Made by a program: the position numbers and the translations under genes
Notes under the pieces: generated by a model
The model's database searches: none
The model's input: the letters and a program-made list of their open reading frames with translations, nothing else
What the model was told of the DNA's origin: nothing
Part shown: positions 52,040 through 61,848 of the stretch, piece after piece
How the letters are laid out: the number at the start of each line of letters is the position of its first letter
Position numbering within the stretch: the first letter of the stretch is position 1
NCBI RefSeq assembly: GCF_029854195.1
Contig: NZ_CP122960.1
Span: 3,106,001-3,170,000, forward strand
Length of the DNA stretch: 64,000 nt
Direction of reading: 5' to 3'
Source of the DNA: Amylibacter sp. IMCC11727
GTDB taxonomy: Bacteria > Pseudomonadota > Alphaproteobacteria > Rhodobacterales > Rhodobacteraceae

Positions 52040-52900
52040 ATGACAGCTCCTTCTTTGGACGCTTTTCTAAAGACGAACGCAGCAAACCTGCCAAAGGGTC
52101 CTGTTGCGCTTATCTTTGCCGAAGACGATGTTGGTCTTGGCTCTACCATTCGTCACCATGCCCGAATTGGATTTGCCAATATCCTGCTTTTGGCGCGTGA
52201 AGGCACCGTCCTGCCAACGGATTGCCATGATCTGTGCCATTTGATCACCAATGACCCATTTAATGATATCCCATTGAATGTGGCGGTGACCAAAGCGAAC
52301 GATGCCTTTGCTGGGCGTTGGATTTATTACTGTTATAATGCGGAATATCTGCACTTTCCATTTTGCGAAGACCGTAGCATTGGCGAATTGATCACCTTTA
52401 TCACCGAAGAACGCCGCGGATCTGCTTTTACTTATGTGGTTGATCTTTATGCCGCCGATCTCGATTCCAATCCCAATGGCTATTCTTTGGAGAACGCACA
52501 TTTGGATTCATCTGGCTATTATGCCCTGACACGGTGGAAAGACGGCAATGTGATGGATCGCCAATTGTCGATCTATGGCGGCCTGAAATGGCGGTTCGAA
52601 GAACATCTGCCGTGGACCAAACGGCGCATTGACCGCGTATCACTGTTCCAATCGCGCAAAGGTTTGGTTCTGGACGAAGATCAGCTGTTCAACGACGAAG
52701 AATACAACACCTATCAATGCCCGTGGCATCATTCTGCAACGATTTCTATCTGTTCGTTCCGAACTGCGAAGTACCTAAAATCCAATCCCGGCTCCACATT
52801 TGATGTGAATAGCTTTGCTTGGGCCAAATCCGAAAAGTTCCATTGGAATTCACAGCAACTGATGGATTTGGGCCTCATGGAACCTGGCCAGTGGTTTTAA
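52040..52900 (+). CDS. Glycosyltransferase family 2-like conserved protein
   Basis: 286 residues. The start VALIFAEDDVGLGSTIRHH resembles the N-terminus of GT2-like proteins that lack a canonical DxD at the usual place. FAGRWIYYCYNAEYLHFPFCEDR, YVVDLYAADLD and QQLMDLGLMEPGQWF are strongly conserved-looking blocks, and I recall a similar alphaproteobacterial family. The substrate is unknown. It stands alone between mucR and the tadG-like gene, with AGAGG at the start. Confidence 0.7.
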   Translation: MTAPSLDAFLKTNAANLPKGPVALIFAEDDVGLGSTIRHHARIGFANILLLAREGTVLPTDCHDLCHLITNDPFNDIPLNVAVTKANDAFAGRWIYYCYNAEYLHFPFCEDRSIGELITFITEERRGSAFTYVVDLYAADLDSNPNGYSLENAHLDSSGYYALTRWKDGNVMDRQLSIYGGLKWRFEEHLPWTKRRIDRVSLFQSRKGLVLDEDQLFNDEEYNTYQCPWHHSATISICSFRTAKYLKSNPGSTFDVNSFAWAKSEKFHWNSQQLMDLGLMEPGQWF

Positions 52901-52948
52901 CGCACAACGGCCCCATAAGGAGCCGCTGAACTTCCGTTATTGAAACGA

Positions 52949-54529
52949 TTACTGTGTCAGTTTCAGCTTCAGAATAGACGTTGCAATGGCTGCGAACACT
53001 TCTGAAATTTGCGTCCCGTTTGCATCGTAAAAATGGCTTGGGGTGCTGGCACAATCGCGCAAGGTGTCTACGGAACTTTCATTCATTTCAAACCCGATGG
53101 TGTACACTGTAACGCCTTCGGTTGCAGCGGCTTCACACGTGTTTAGCATCAATGGATCGGCTTCTGCTCCGTTGCGACCGGCGCCGTACCAGAAATCGTA
53201 GCTTGGCCCGCCATTTCCCGTCACTTGTTTATAGTACTGCGTGGACATGTGGCCCCAAGCATCAGCCCAATCTAACCGCTCGGAACTTTGGAAGCCTGGC
53301 AATGTTACAGGAAGGGCATCAAACACAGTCTGCGTAATCCAAGAGTTATTTTGCATGTCAAAGTACCAAAACCCACCCGAGTCCCGCAGGAAATGTGTTT
53401 TAGTTGGCAGTCCATCTGGGCCCAACACGCTAGACGTGACTTCCATCAGGTCGGATTGACCCGTGTTATAGGCAGAGCCCAGACGAAACTCTGTGGTGTT
53501 CGCACCGTCACTCATCATAACTATGATCTTGTTTGTGTCTTCGTCCTGATAAGATCGCGGCAGCGCAGTCAAACCATTTACAACATCACCGTCAGCGATC
53601 AGGGAATCCACAACGGGTTGGAATTTCGGGTCCAGCAACGCCAAGCCCCATTTAATCCCAACGTGGCCCGCAGTGTTACCCGCCGCCTGCAGGCTGTCGA
53701 TTTTCGCGTGCAGTGTAGCGGCATCGCTCACGTATGGCATAATCTCGAAGTATTCTTCGTTGTTGCATGTCGAGGACGGTAAATGCGCGCTCTGATAACC
53801 ACCGTAGTAGCTTGTGAAAACCGCTTGGCTTACGGATTGCGCAGGATCAATTGCTGCCGTGCTAAACGCACCATCTGTGAAATCCAGACACGTGGTATAC
53901 GCATGTGTTTGCGCCACATTGATTGCGTCAAACAGACCTTGGCTTGGCGCCGTATTGCTGTTGAACGGAATGATGGAAATCGAAACGCTGTTTGGCTCTA
54001 CATCCGCCAGCATTGTGTCGATAAATTCCTTGGCCGCCACTTTCAGGTTCACCAAGCGTTGGTTCGATGCCATGGAACCAGACACGTCCAACACCAAAGA
54101 AATCTCTAGGTTTGATTTCTTTTCTTGCGCCGAACTGACGACTTTGGCCGGCATCTTGTTGATCCCAGCCATGGATAAAAACCACATATCAACGTCAGCA
54201 GTGGCAGACGCGGTCACAGACCGAGAATATTCCGCTACACTTGAAGACACATGCAAATCAAAGTCTTCGGTTGTGGTGATGCGAGACATGTAATCTTGCA
54301 CCACAACAGATGGTTCACGTTCTTGCTTTAGCGAGGCCGCCGCCAAAACAGCGCGATCAAGGTTGTATTGCAAAGTCGCACGCGAGTTTTCGTAGCGCGC
54401 CAAATCAACGGCGGCTCCGCCCACGAGCATCATGATAGAGAAGACCACCATTACAAAAATGAGGATGGAGCCGTTTTCGTCACGGCTCAGGCGGGAATTT
54501 TTGAATACACTCTTCATGGGAGCCAGCAT
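52949..54529 (-). CDS. TadG-like pilus assembly protein with vWA domain
   Basis: 526 residues. The N-terminal TadE/G-like membrane segment (about 20-45: ENGSILIFVMVVFSIMMLVGGAAVDLARYE) is followed by a von Willebrand type A domain whose MIDAS motif is DVSGSMAS (about 147-154). Long insertions with several cysteines follow, and KIIVMMSDGAN is a later vWA strand. TadG proteins assist Flp/Tad pili, but no other tad genes are in the window. GGAGG lies 7 bases before the ATG. Confidence 0.88.
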   Translation of the reverse strand: MLAPMKSVFKNSRLSRDENGSILIFVMVVFSIMMLVGGAAVDLARYENSRATLQYNLDRAVLAAASLKQEREPSVVVQDYMSRITTTEDFDLHVSSSVAEYSRSVTASATADVDMWFLSMAGINKMPAKVVSSAQEKKSNLEISLVLDVSGSMASNQRLVNLKVAAKEFIDTMLADVEPNSVSISIIPFNSNTAPSQGLFDAINVAQTHAYTTCLDFTDGAFSTAAIDPAQSVSQAVFTSYYGGYQSAHLPSSTCNNEEYFEIMPYVSDAATLHAKIDSLQAAGNTAGHVGIKWGLALLDPKFQPVVDSLIADGDVVNGLTALPRSYQDEDTNKIIVMMSDGANTTEFRLGSAYNTGQSDLMEVTSSVLGPDGLPTKTHFLRDSGGFWYFDMQNNSWITQTVFDALPVTLPGFQSSERLDWADAWGHMSTQYYKQVTGNGGPSYDFWYGAGRNGAEADPLMLNTCEAAATEGVTVYTIGFEMNESSVDTLRDCASTPSHFYDANGTQISEVFAAIATSILKLKLTQ

Positions 54530-54916
54530 CTGGCATCCTCCTTACTCGTTACTCTACAAAACACGGGCGAACACACTTTGCCCAAATACGCGACTTGTTT
54601 ACGCCACATTGTGTCAAAAGATTAACGGTAAAATTCGAAACAATTGGTATCCAATACAGAATAAGTGTGGCTCAGAAGGGCCCACCAAGACGCCTAAAAC
54701 CACCGTAACTACATGTTTTATTGATGTTATTTTTCTAAATTTGCATCATCTTAGCTGTGATGCCGGTATCGTTTTGCGAGCAGCTCTCGCCCATTCTCGC
54801 CACAATTGTTGGTTAATTATGCTGTCTAATTTGGGCAAAACGGCCCGTTTTAGACCGTTCGAGCACGCCGAAAAAGCGGCCTAAAGCCGCCAAATTCATC
54901 AGTCTTCAAGTGATCA
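54530..54916. other. Intergenic region between tadG-like gene and irr
   Basis: About 390 AT-rich bases. They include the tadG promoter side and, at 54876-54890, the irr terminator. No gene was found. Confidence 0.5.
54876..54890 (-). terminator. Rho-independent terminator after irr
   Basis: GCGGC pairs with GCCGC around a 5-base loop, and TTTTT follows on the minus strand. It lies about 27 bases after the irr stop. Confidence 0.7.
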
Positions 54917-55357
54917 TTACCCGCGCGGCTCGTCCGTAACGCGGATCACCACATCAACACGGGACACGCGCGCGCCTTCAGGCGCTTCAGGTTCTTTGGC
55001 GAAAGCCACTGCCGATTTTGGCGCATCCGTCAGCGCGCCGGTGGCTTCCCAGTAATAATGTGGATGCTCATCAACCCGCGTGTCAAAATACGAGCGATGC
55101 CCATCTACTGTAACCTCGTTCATGAGGCCCGCATCACAGAAGGCGCGCAAGGTGTTGTACACCGTTGCCAACGAGACTTGCGCTCCCACATCCGTTGCAG
55201 ATGCAAACAGACCCTCGGCCGTTACATGGCGATTTCGGCCATCCCCAACCAACAAATCAGCCAACGCCAAACGTTGCTTTGTCGGGCGCACATCGGCGCT
55301 CATCAACCACTGGCGACCAAGATCATCGCTGGTAGAGAGTGTTGGGTTGTCGGTCAT
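54917..55357 (-). CDS. irr: Iron response regulator Irr, Fur family
   Basis: 146 residues. The Fur winged helix includes VRPTKQRLALADLLVGDGRNRHVTAEGLF and VSLATVYNTLRAFCDAGL. Downstream, VDEHPHYYWEATG replaces the usual metal-rich segment and there are no C-terminal cysteine pairs, which fits Irr rather than Fur or Zur. Irr responds to heme and iron status. ATG 55357 follows AGAGG. It is divergent from fabA, a common layout in Rhodobacterales. Confidence 0.88.
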   Translation of the reverse strand: MTDNPTLSTSDDLGRQWLMSADVRPTKQRLALADLLVGDGRNRHVTAEGLFASATDVGAQVSLATVYNTLRAFCDAGLMNEVTVDGHRSYFDTRVDEHPHYYWEATGALTDAPKSAVAFAKEPEAPEGARVSRVDVVIRVTDEPRG

Positions 55358-55621
55358 ATCCACCTCTGGATGTAAGATTTACGCTGGGAATATGGCCCGA
55401 ATCCTTCCTTTTCGCAAACGCAAAAGCACGACAAATGCGCACATTCACAAGAAAACCCAACGATCAGGCTAAGTTACAGGCGATTCCTTTGATAGATTTA
55501 GCTAATCTGAGCAGGGTTGCGTGTGGGTCAATCAAGGCAGCGAACGTTGTCCACTTGCCAGCCAATGCGCCACAATGATAGTCACAGGGGAATAACAACA
55601 CGCAGTAAGGATCAGGCCCCT

Positions 55622-56128
55622 ATGTCCGATAGACCCACCAGCTTTGGTTACGATGACCTCATTAAATGTGCCCAAGGCGACATGTTTGGCCCCGGCAACG
55701 CGCAATTGCCAATGCCCCCAATGCTGATGATGGACCGCATCACAGAAATCTCTGACGATGGTGGTTCCGCTGGCAAAGGTCATGTGGTGGCAGAATTTGA
55801 TATCAAACCGGACCTGTGGTTTTTCGACTGTCACTTCCCTGGCAACCCGATCATGCCGGGCTGTCTTGGCCTTGATGGATTGTGGCAGCTGACAGGGTTT
55901 AACCTTGGCTGGCGTGGAATGCTTGGTCGTGGCATGGCGCTCGGCGTGGGCGAGGTCAAGTTGACGGGAATGGTTAAGCCAGATCGCAAAATGCTGACCT
56001 ATCACGTAGATTTCACCCGCGTTATCGACCGCAAGATCAAAGTCGGCGTTGCAAACGGACAGGTTTTCGCAGACGGCGAACCCATCTACACCGTTACAGA
56101 TATGAAAGTTGGCTTGTCAGACGCCTGA
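55622..56128 (+). CDS. fabA: 3-hydroxydecanoyl-ACP dehydratase/isomerase
   Basis: 168 residues. It dehydrates beta-hydroxydecanoyl-ACP and isomerises the product, starting unsaturated fatty acid synthesis. The catalytic His is in FFDCHFPGNPIMPG and the Asp in CLGLDGLWQLTGF. The start at 55622 gives the normal length; the upstream frame extension is not family-like. First gene of fabA-fabB-fabI. Confidence 0.97.
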   Translation: MSDRPTSFGYDDLIKCAQGDMFGPGNAQLPMPPMLMMDRITEISDDGGSAGKGHVVAEFDIKPDLWFFDCHFPGNPIMPGCLGLDGLWQLTGFNLGWRGMLGRGMALGVGEVKLTGMVKPDRKMLTYHVDFTRVIDRKIKVGVANGQVFADGEPIYTVTDMKVGLSDA

Positions 56129-56162
56129 CCCAACACCCGTTTAAAAAAATAGGAGAGCCAAA

Positions 56163-57392
56163 ATGCGTCGCGTAGTCGTTACAGGTCTCGGAATCGTTTC
56201 ATCCATCGGCAACTCCGCTGATGAAGTCACCGCATCCCTTAAATCGGGTAAATCAGGCATCGTTGCCGCACCAGAATATGTGGAACACGGCTTTCGCAGC
56301 CAAATCCACGGCAAGGTGAACATTGATGTGGCCGAACATATCGACAAACGCACGTTGCGGTTTATGGGGCCAGGCTCTGCCTATGCGCACATCGCCATGC
56401 AACAGGCCATTGCCGATGCGGGATTGGGCGAGGATCAAATCTCTAACATCCGCACGGGTTTGATCGCCGGCTCTGGTGGTCCGTCCACCTCGGCCATGTT
56501 GACCGCGCACCAAACCGTGCTGGAAAAAGGCGCACCGAAACGCATCGGCCCGTTTGCTGTGCCAAAATGTATGGGATCCACCGTATCAGCGAACCTTGCC
56601 ACCGCGTTTAAGATCAAAGGCATCAACTATTCTATCACCTCTGCCTGTTCCACTTCGTTGCATTGTATCGGGTCTGCCAGCGAACAGATCATGATGGGCA
56701 AACAAGACATCATGTTTGCAGGGGGCGGCGAAGAGCTCGATTGGACTTTGTCGTGTTTGTTCGATGCGATGGGTGCCATGTCTTCGAAATACAATGACAC
56801 ACCGGAACTTGCCTCTCGCGCCTTTGATGCGGATCGCGATGGCTTTGTGATCGGTGGCGGCGGCGGCATTGTGGTCCTCGAAGACCTTGAGCACGCCAAA
56901 GCACGCGGCGCAAAAATCTATGCCGAGGTTACAGGCTTTGGCGCAACATCCGACGGCCACGACATGGTCGCCCCAAGCGGTGAAGGCGGCGAACGCGCCA
57001 TGCGTTTGGCGGCCAGCACTCTGCCAGAAGGACGCAAAATCAGCTATATCAACGCCCACGGCACATCCACCCCAGTTGGGGATGTTGGCGAAGTCGAAGC
57101 CGTTCGCCGCGTATTCGGTGAGGGCACAACACCGCCCATTTCCTCTACCAAATCCATGACAGGCCATGCTCAAGGGGCCACTGGCGCAATGGAAGCCATC
57201 TTTTGTTTGTTGATGCTGGAACATGATTTCATCACCCCATCCATCAATGTGCAAAACCTCGACCCTGCGATTAACGAAGGCGAAATTGCCACAGAATTGG
57301 TGGAAAACGCGGGGCTTGATTCCGTGATGACAAACTCTTTCGGGTTTGGCGGCACAAACGGTTCAATGATTATGAGCAAATTTAAAGACTAA
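56163..57392 (+). CDS. fabB: Beta-ketoacyl-ACP synthase I
   Basis: 409 residues. Elongates unsaturated acyl-ACP. The nucleophile Cys lies in SITSACSTSLHCIG, histidines in INAHGTSTPVGD and TKSMTGHAQGATG, and the C-terminal loop is NSFGFGGTNGS. AGGAG precedes the ATG, 34 bases after fabA. The pairing with fabA supports FabB over FabF. Confidence 0.97.
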   Translation: MRRVVVTGLGIVSSIGNSADEVTASLKSGKSGIVAAPEYVEHGFRSQIHGKVNIDVAEHIDKRTLRFMGPGSAYAHIAMQQAIADAGLGEDQISNIRTGLIAGSGGPSTSAMLTAHQTVLEKGAPKRIGPFAVPKCMGSTVSANLATAFKIKGINYSITSACSTSLHCIGSASEQIMMGKQDIMFAGGGEELDWTLSCLFDAMGAMSSKYNDTPELASRAFDADRDGFVIGGGGGIVVLEDLEHAKARGAKIYAEVTGFGATSDGHDMVAPSGEGGERAMRLAASTLPEGRKISYINAHGTSTPVGDVGEVEAVRRVFGEGTTPPISSTKSMTGHAQGATGAMEAIFCLLMLEHDFITPSINVQNLDPAINEGEIATELVENAGLDSVMTNSFGFGGTNGSMIMSKFKD

Positions 57393-57411
57393 ACCATTTA
57401 GGAACATAAAA

Positions 57412-58200
57412 ATGACAGGACAACTCGCAGGGAAACGCGGTCTGGTAATTGGCGTCGCCAACGAAAAATCTATCGCTTGGGGCATTGCCAAAGCGGCGGC
57501 CGATGCTGGGGCGGAATTGGCGTTCACTTATCAGGCTGAAAACCTCGGGCGGCGCGTGATTCCATTGGCGGAATCAGTTGGCTCTGACATGGTTCTTCAG
57601 GCAGATGTTCTGGACGAGGCGTCCCTTGATGGATTGTTCAAGACGCTCAAGGAAAAATGGGGCAGCTTTGATTTTCTGATCCATGCAGTGGCCTATTCGG
57701 ACAAGGATGAATTGACCGGGCGGTTCATCAACACAACCCGCAAAAACTTCCTCAACTCGATGGATATTTCTTGTTACTCGCTGATTGATTTGGCCAAACG
57801 CGCGGCCCCCCTGATGACCAACGGTGGCACAATCCTGACGTTGACCTTCCAAGGCTCCACATCCGTCATGCCAAATTACAACGTGATGGGCGTGGCCAAA
57901 GCCGCACTTGAATCCGCGGTACGATACCTTGCCAATGACCTCGGCCCCGAAGGCATCCGCGTCAATGCGATCAGCCCAGGACCGATGCGTACTCTTGCAG
58001 GGGCTGCCATTGGCGGCGCGCGCAAAACTTACCGCGCGACCGAAGCAAACGCGCCTTTGCGCTCCAACGCAACACTTGAAGCGGTCGGCGGCACAGCCGT
58101 TTACCTTGCCTCGGATGCCGGCGCGTTCACCACAGGTGAGATCATCTTTGTGGATGGCGGATACCACGCGATCGGCATGGCCCAGCCAGAGAATTTGTGA
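57412..58200 (+). CDS. fabI: Enoyl-ACP reductase [NADH]
   Basis: 262 residues. Reduces trans-2-enoyl-ACP with NADH. The NAD site starts at KRGLVIGVANEKSIAWGIAKA, and the catalytic Tyr and Lys are in PNYNVMGVAKAAL (Tyr-x6-Lys). SPGPMRTLAGAAIGG is the substrate loop. A GGAAC-type binding site precedes the ATG. It ends the fab operon. Confidence 0.97.
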   Translation: MTGQLAGKRGLVIGVANEKSIAWGIAKAAADAGAELAFTYQAENLGRRVIPLAESVGSDMVLQADVLDEASLDGLFKTLKEKWGSFDFLIHAVAYSDKDELTGRFINTTRKNFLNSMDISCYSLIDLAKRAAPLMTNGGTILTLTFQGSTSVMPNYNVMGVAKAALESAVRYLANDLGPEGIRVNAISPGPMRTLAGAAIGGARKTYRATEANAPLRSNATLEAVGGTAVYLASDAGAFTTGEIIFVDGGYHAIGMAQPENL

Positions 58201-58208
58201 GGCGGCAC

Positions 58209-58224
58209 CCCATCAATTGATGGG
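58209..58224. terminator. Palindromic hairpin after fabI
   Basis: CCCATCAATTGATGGG is a perfect 16-base palindrome 8 bases after the fabI stop. The following T-tract is weak, so termination is only possible. Confidence 0.4.
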
Positions 58225-58246
58225 TAAGTTTCGAAGCTAAATTAAA

Positions 58247-58705
58247 CTACGGACAGATTTTATTCGTCCCACGTCCACAATTCTCGAAGATGAGTGGATT
58301 AACGCGCACTGCTTGTTCTTTTCTCGCTTGTGCGGCGGCGGCTGCACGAGCCTCTTCGGCCTTGCGCGCTTTTTCGGCAGCGGCTTCGGATTCTTTTCTT
58401 GCAGCTGCAATCTTCGAAATAGAAAGCGTTATCTCATCGATGTCTCTTTGAAGATTGCTCTCAAAGATAGCTTCGAACCCCTTATTTTTCGCTTCTTTCA
58501 ACAGTTTGATACGGCTTAGTTTTTCTTCAAAACTAGTGTCCACCTCAAGCACTAAAGAATGTCTGAGTTGGTCTAATTCCATATAAAACTGATTTTCTGC
58601 AGTGGTGGCTTGCTGGTGCGAGATAAACATGCCTCCTGCACCGACAACCATGCCAGCCAAACCAACGATTCCAAATCGCCAAAACGAATTTTCATTCTGA
58701 GACAT
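58247..58705 (-). CDS. Membrane-anchored coiled-coil protein of unknown function
   Basis: 152 residues with one N-terminal membrane segment (about 9-28: FGIVGLAGMVVGAGGMFIS) and a long helical coiled coil (about 35-130) ending in an Ala/Glu/Arg-rich stretch (EARAAAAAQARKEQ). A short C-terminal tail carries two cysteines (ENCGRGTNKICP). I recognise no family. It lies convergent to fabI. Confidence 0.75.
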   Translation of the reverse strand: MSQNENSFWRFGIVGLAGMVVGAGGMFISHQQATTAENQFYMELDQLRHSLVLEVDTSFEEKLSRIKLLKEAKNKGFEAIFESNLQRDIDEITLSISKIAAARKESEAAAEKARKAEEARAAAAAQARKEQAVRVNPLIFENCGRGTNKICP

Positions 58706-58890
58706 TTTCTAGCCTTATTAATTTATCAAGCACAATAAATTTGAGCTTAGGGTGTCATTTTCCAAACACAATCAAAACTTATCCCTAGCAGAAAACGGAC
58801 ACTCAAATTCAACCTAATTTTTTGCATCGCAATCAATCCCGTTTGACATACCGTCTAGCCATGCCACACTCCCACAAAAGGAGCCACTAC

Positions 58891-59580
58891 ATGCCCATCA
58901 CAACCGCCGTTTTCGATGCCTACGGAACCCTCTTTGACGTCTCTGCCGCTGCCCGCACCGCTGCCGCTGAACCAAACCGCGATGCCCTCGCTGCCTGCTG
59001 GCAGAAACTTGCGAACGACTGGCGCTTGAAACAACTACAATACACGTGGCTTCGCGCGGTGGCCGATGCGCACGGGGATTTTTGGGATGTCACCCAAGAA
59101 GGGCTTGACTGGGCGCTGGAAAACAACGGCCTCGACGGCGACGCCGAACTGCGTGATCGTTTGTTGCACCTTTATTGGGAGCTTGCCGCTTACGGCGAGG
59201 TTCCTGCAATGCTGCTATCGCTCAAAGACGCAGGCTTAAACACCGCAATCCTGTCAAACGGCTCCCCAAAAATGCTCGACGGCGCGGTGCAATCCGCAGG
59301 CATCGGCGATCTGCTTGACGATGTGTTGTCTGTGGAAGATGTACAAGTTTTTAAGCCACACAAATCCGTCTACGACCTTGTCGTCAAACGCTTTGACTGT
59401 GCGCCAGAACAGGTTCTTTTTGTGTCTTCCAACGGCTGGGACGCGGCCGCCGCATCTGGATACGGGTTTTACACCACTTGGGTGAACCGCGCAGGCGAAC
59501 CAATGGACCGCCTGCCATGGAAACCGCAACAAGTGCTTTCGGACCTGACCACAATCCCTGACATCGCCGCGCAAAACTAA
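58891..59580 (+). CDS. Haloacid dehalogenase, type II (HAD superfamily)
   Basis: 229 residues. The nucleophile Asp is in FDAYGTLFD (about residue 8). ILSNGSPKML carries the motif II Ser, FKPHKSVYDL the Lys, and FVSSNGWDAAAASGYGFYTTWVNR the last motif. The SNGWD and WVNR segments fit L-2-haloacid dehalogenases. ATG 58891 follows GGAG. It probably hydrolyses a 2-haloacid, but the substrate is not proven. Confidence 0.9.
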   Translation: MPITTAVFDAYGTLFDVSAAARTAAAEPNRDALAACWQKLANDWRLKQLQYTWLRAVADAHGDFWDVTQEGLDWALENNGLDGDAELRDRLLHLYWELAAYGEVPAMLLSLKDAGLNTAILSNGSPKMLDGAVQSAGIGDLLDDVLSVEDVQVFKPHKSVYDLVVKRFDCAPEQVLFVSSNGWDAAAASGYGFYTTWVNRAGEPMDRLPWKPQQVLSDLTTIPDIAAQN

Positions 59581-59643
59581 CCGTTTCGCCCATGGTCCAG
59601 ACAGGGTAAAAGCACCCTAACTCGCGCAAAGGGAACACGCATC

Positions 59644-60627
59644 ATGTCTACAATCGCAATGGTCAAAGCCGCCGAAAAACGCCTAAAAGGCAACGTGCGC
59701 CGCACCCCGATGCTGACCTCCCCGTTTCTTGACGAAATCGCTGGGCGCAAAGTGTTGGTGAAGGCGGAATGCTTGCAGCACACAGGCTCTTTCAAATTCC
59801 GCGGTGCGTGGTCCGCAATTTCCGCTCTCCCGAAGGAAGACCGCGCCCGTGGCGTGATTGCGTTTTCATCGGGCAACCATGCCCAAGGTGTGGCGCTGGC
59901 GGCTCAGATGCACAAAACCAAAGCCGTCATCATCATGCCCGCAGACGCCCCAAAGATTAAGATTGAAAACACCAAAGCGCTGGGCGCCAAGGTTGTGCTG
60001 TATGATCGCGCTGGGGGCGAAGATCGCGACGAAGTGGCCAACAAAATCAACGAAAAGGAAAATCTTTGCCTGATCAAACCTTTCGATGACGCGCAAGTTA
60101 TTGCAGGGCAAGGCACCACAGGTATTGAAATCACATTCCAAGCCAAGGACCTTAAAGTTCGCGACGCAGATGTGCTCGTTTGCACAGGTGGTGGAGGTTT
60201 GGCCTCGGGCATTGCGCTTGCTCTGAAAGAATACTCTGACAATTTGCGCGTTCGCACAGTGGAGCCCGAAGGGTTTGATGATTACGCCCATTCCTTGCGT
60301 GCGGGTCGCCCCGTGGCAAACAAAAACGTCACAGGCTCAATCTGTGACGCGATCATCACGCCCACACCAGGATTGCTGACGTTCCCTATCCTCAACCGTC
60401 TTGCAGGCCCTGGCCTTGTGGTCACGGACGAAGAATGCCTACAGGCCATGGCGCTCGCGTTTAACCGTCTCAAAATTGTGATCGAACCGGGCGGCGCAGC
60501 AGCACTTGCAGCGGCGCTGTTCCACGGTGAATATATCGAAGGCGATGCGGTTATCGCCGTCGCCACAGGCGGCAATGTGGACAAAGAGATTTTCGAAAAA
60601 GCCTTGTCCAAATACGGAGACATCTAA
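59644..60627 (+). CDS. Threonine/serine dehydratase (PLP-dependent, fold II)
   Basis: 327 residues. The PLP Lys is in GSFKFRGAWSAI (about 52). SSGNHAQGVALAA binds the substrate carboxylate and CTGGGGLASGIALAL binds phosphate. There is no C-terminal ACT regulatory domain, so it is the catabolic-type or serine racemase-like enzyme. Its TAA shares a base with the start of the next gene. Confidence 0.92.
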   Translation: MSTIAMVKAAEKRLKGNVRRTPMLTSPFLDEIAGRKVLVKAECLQHTGSFKFRGAWSAISALPKEDRARGVIAFSSGNHAQGVALAAQMHKTKAVIIMPADAPKIKIENTKALGAKVVLYDRAGGEDRDEVANKINEKENLCLIKPFDDAQVIAGQGTTGIEITFQAKDLKVRDADVLVCTGGGGLASGIALALKEYSDNLRVRTVEPEGFDDYAHSLRAGRPVANKNVTGSICDAIITPTPGLLTFPILNRLAGPGLVVTDEECLQAMALAFNRLKIVIEPGGAAALAAALFHGEYIEGDAVIAVATGGNVDKEIFEKALSKYGDI

Positions 60628-61832
60628 TGGCATTTCGCGAAACCCCCAAAGATTTCACCATTTCCAGCTTTAACGTCAAAAACCTGATCGGCCCTGAACA
60701 GGAATACTACACGTTCGAAGAATACACACAGGAAGAATACGCATGGAAAGAGGATTGGCTCGCCGATCAACTTTTGACCATGAACGCCGATATTGTGGGA
60801 TTTCAGGAAATTTTTGAACGCCCCGCGCTGTATAATGTAATCCGAGAAACCAACGAACGGGGCGCAGCATCCAACGCCGATGTCATCCCGTCCAAAAACA
60901 AACGCTATCACCGCAAAGCCATCTTTAAAAAACTGGCTTACGAGGAATACGGTAACGACACCCTGTTCTTTGCCCCTAATATTTTTGACGGCACCCCCGG
61001 CAACCGCCGCCCTGGCCTTGCGATGTTATCGCGCTTTGGGTTCGACGGTACACCAGAGGTGATCCAAGAATTGCCCGAACCGCTTACCATCAAATTCCCA
61101 GAATTGGGCGGCGGCGAGGCAGGCACCTACACGCTCACCAAACTGTCACGCCCGATCATCAAGGCGCGCATTCCTGTGCATGGGCGTGTGATTACGGTGT
61201 TCAACTGTCACCTGAAATCGAAACTGGGTGAGTTTATCAAACCCGAGGGAGCCCAATTCGCACCCGAAGCCAACCCGCTCGAATATGATCCCGTAGGACG
61301 CGCCATTGGTGAATTGCGCTCTATGCTGCGCCGCACAGCAGAAGCAGCGGTTCTGCGCCAGTTGATTGTGGATGAACTGGCGCGCGACAACCCTGTTTTT
61401 GTACTCGGCGATATGAACGACGGCGATCATGCCGTGTCCTCTGCCGTCATCACTGGTGAACGTCCGTTCAAGAACTATGCCTGGATGCGCCGTCACGATG
61501 CCACCAAACGCAACCATCGTTATTCCGACGAACAGAACATCCAAATCCAAGAAGCGATCAATTCTGTGCGCCTGACATCTGCGGAAAAGCTGTTTGTTCA
61601 GAAATCCCTACGCGACATGGTTTACACATCCGCCTTTGGCGGCGTCTACGAAAGCATCGACCAAATCTTGATGTCGCGTCATTTCAACCCAGAAAACCCC
61701 AATGCCATTGGCTCGATGGAATACTTCTCGGTGCTGAACGATCACATCACAGACGGCTCCCACCCCGAAGCGCCCTATAACAAACTGGCGTCAGATCACG
61801 GGCAAATCATGGCTCATATGCGGCTGCGGTAA
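60627..61832 (+). CDS. Endonuclease/exonuclease/phosphatase family protein
   Basis: 401 residues. SSFNVKNLIGPE opens the fold, DIVGFQEIFE has the catalytic Glu, FNCHLKSKLG and LGDMNDGDHAV hold His and Asp-Asn, and ASDHGQIMAHM closes with the last Asp-His. There is no signal peptide. Substrate (nucleic acid or phosphoester) is unknown. Translationally coupled to the dehydratase (TAATG). Confidence 0.88.
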   Translation: MAFRETPKDFTISSFNVKNLIGPEQEYYTFEEYTQEEYAWKEDWLADQLLTMNADIVGFQEIFERPALYNVIRETNERGAASNADVIPSKNKRYHRKAIFKKLAYEEYGNDTLFFAPNIFDGTPGNRRPGLAMLSRFGFDGTPEVIQELPEPLTIKFPELGGGEAGTYTLTKLSRPIIKARIPVHGRVITVFNCHLKSKLGEFIKPEGAQFAPEANPLEYDPVGRAIGELRSMLRRTAEAAVLRQLIVDELARDNPVFVLGDMNDGDHAVSSAVITGERPFKNYAWMRRHDATKRNHRYSDEQNIQIQEAINSVRLTSAEKLFVQKSLRDMVYTSAFGGVYESIDQILMSRHFNPENPNAIGSMEYFSVLNDHITDGSHPEAPYNKLASDHGQIMAHMRLR

Positions 61833-61848
61833 ACGCTGACAGGCAATC

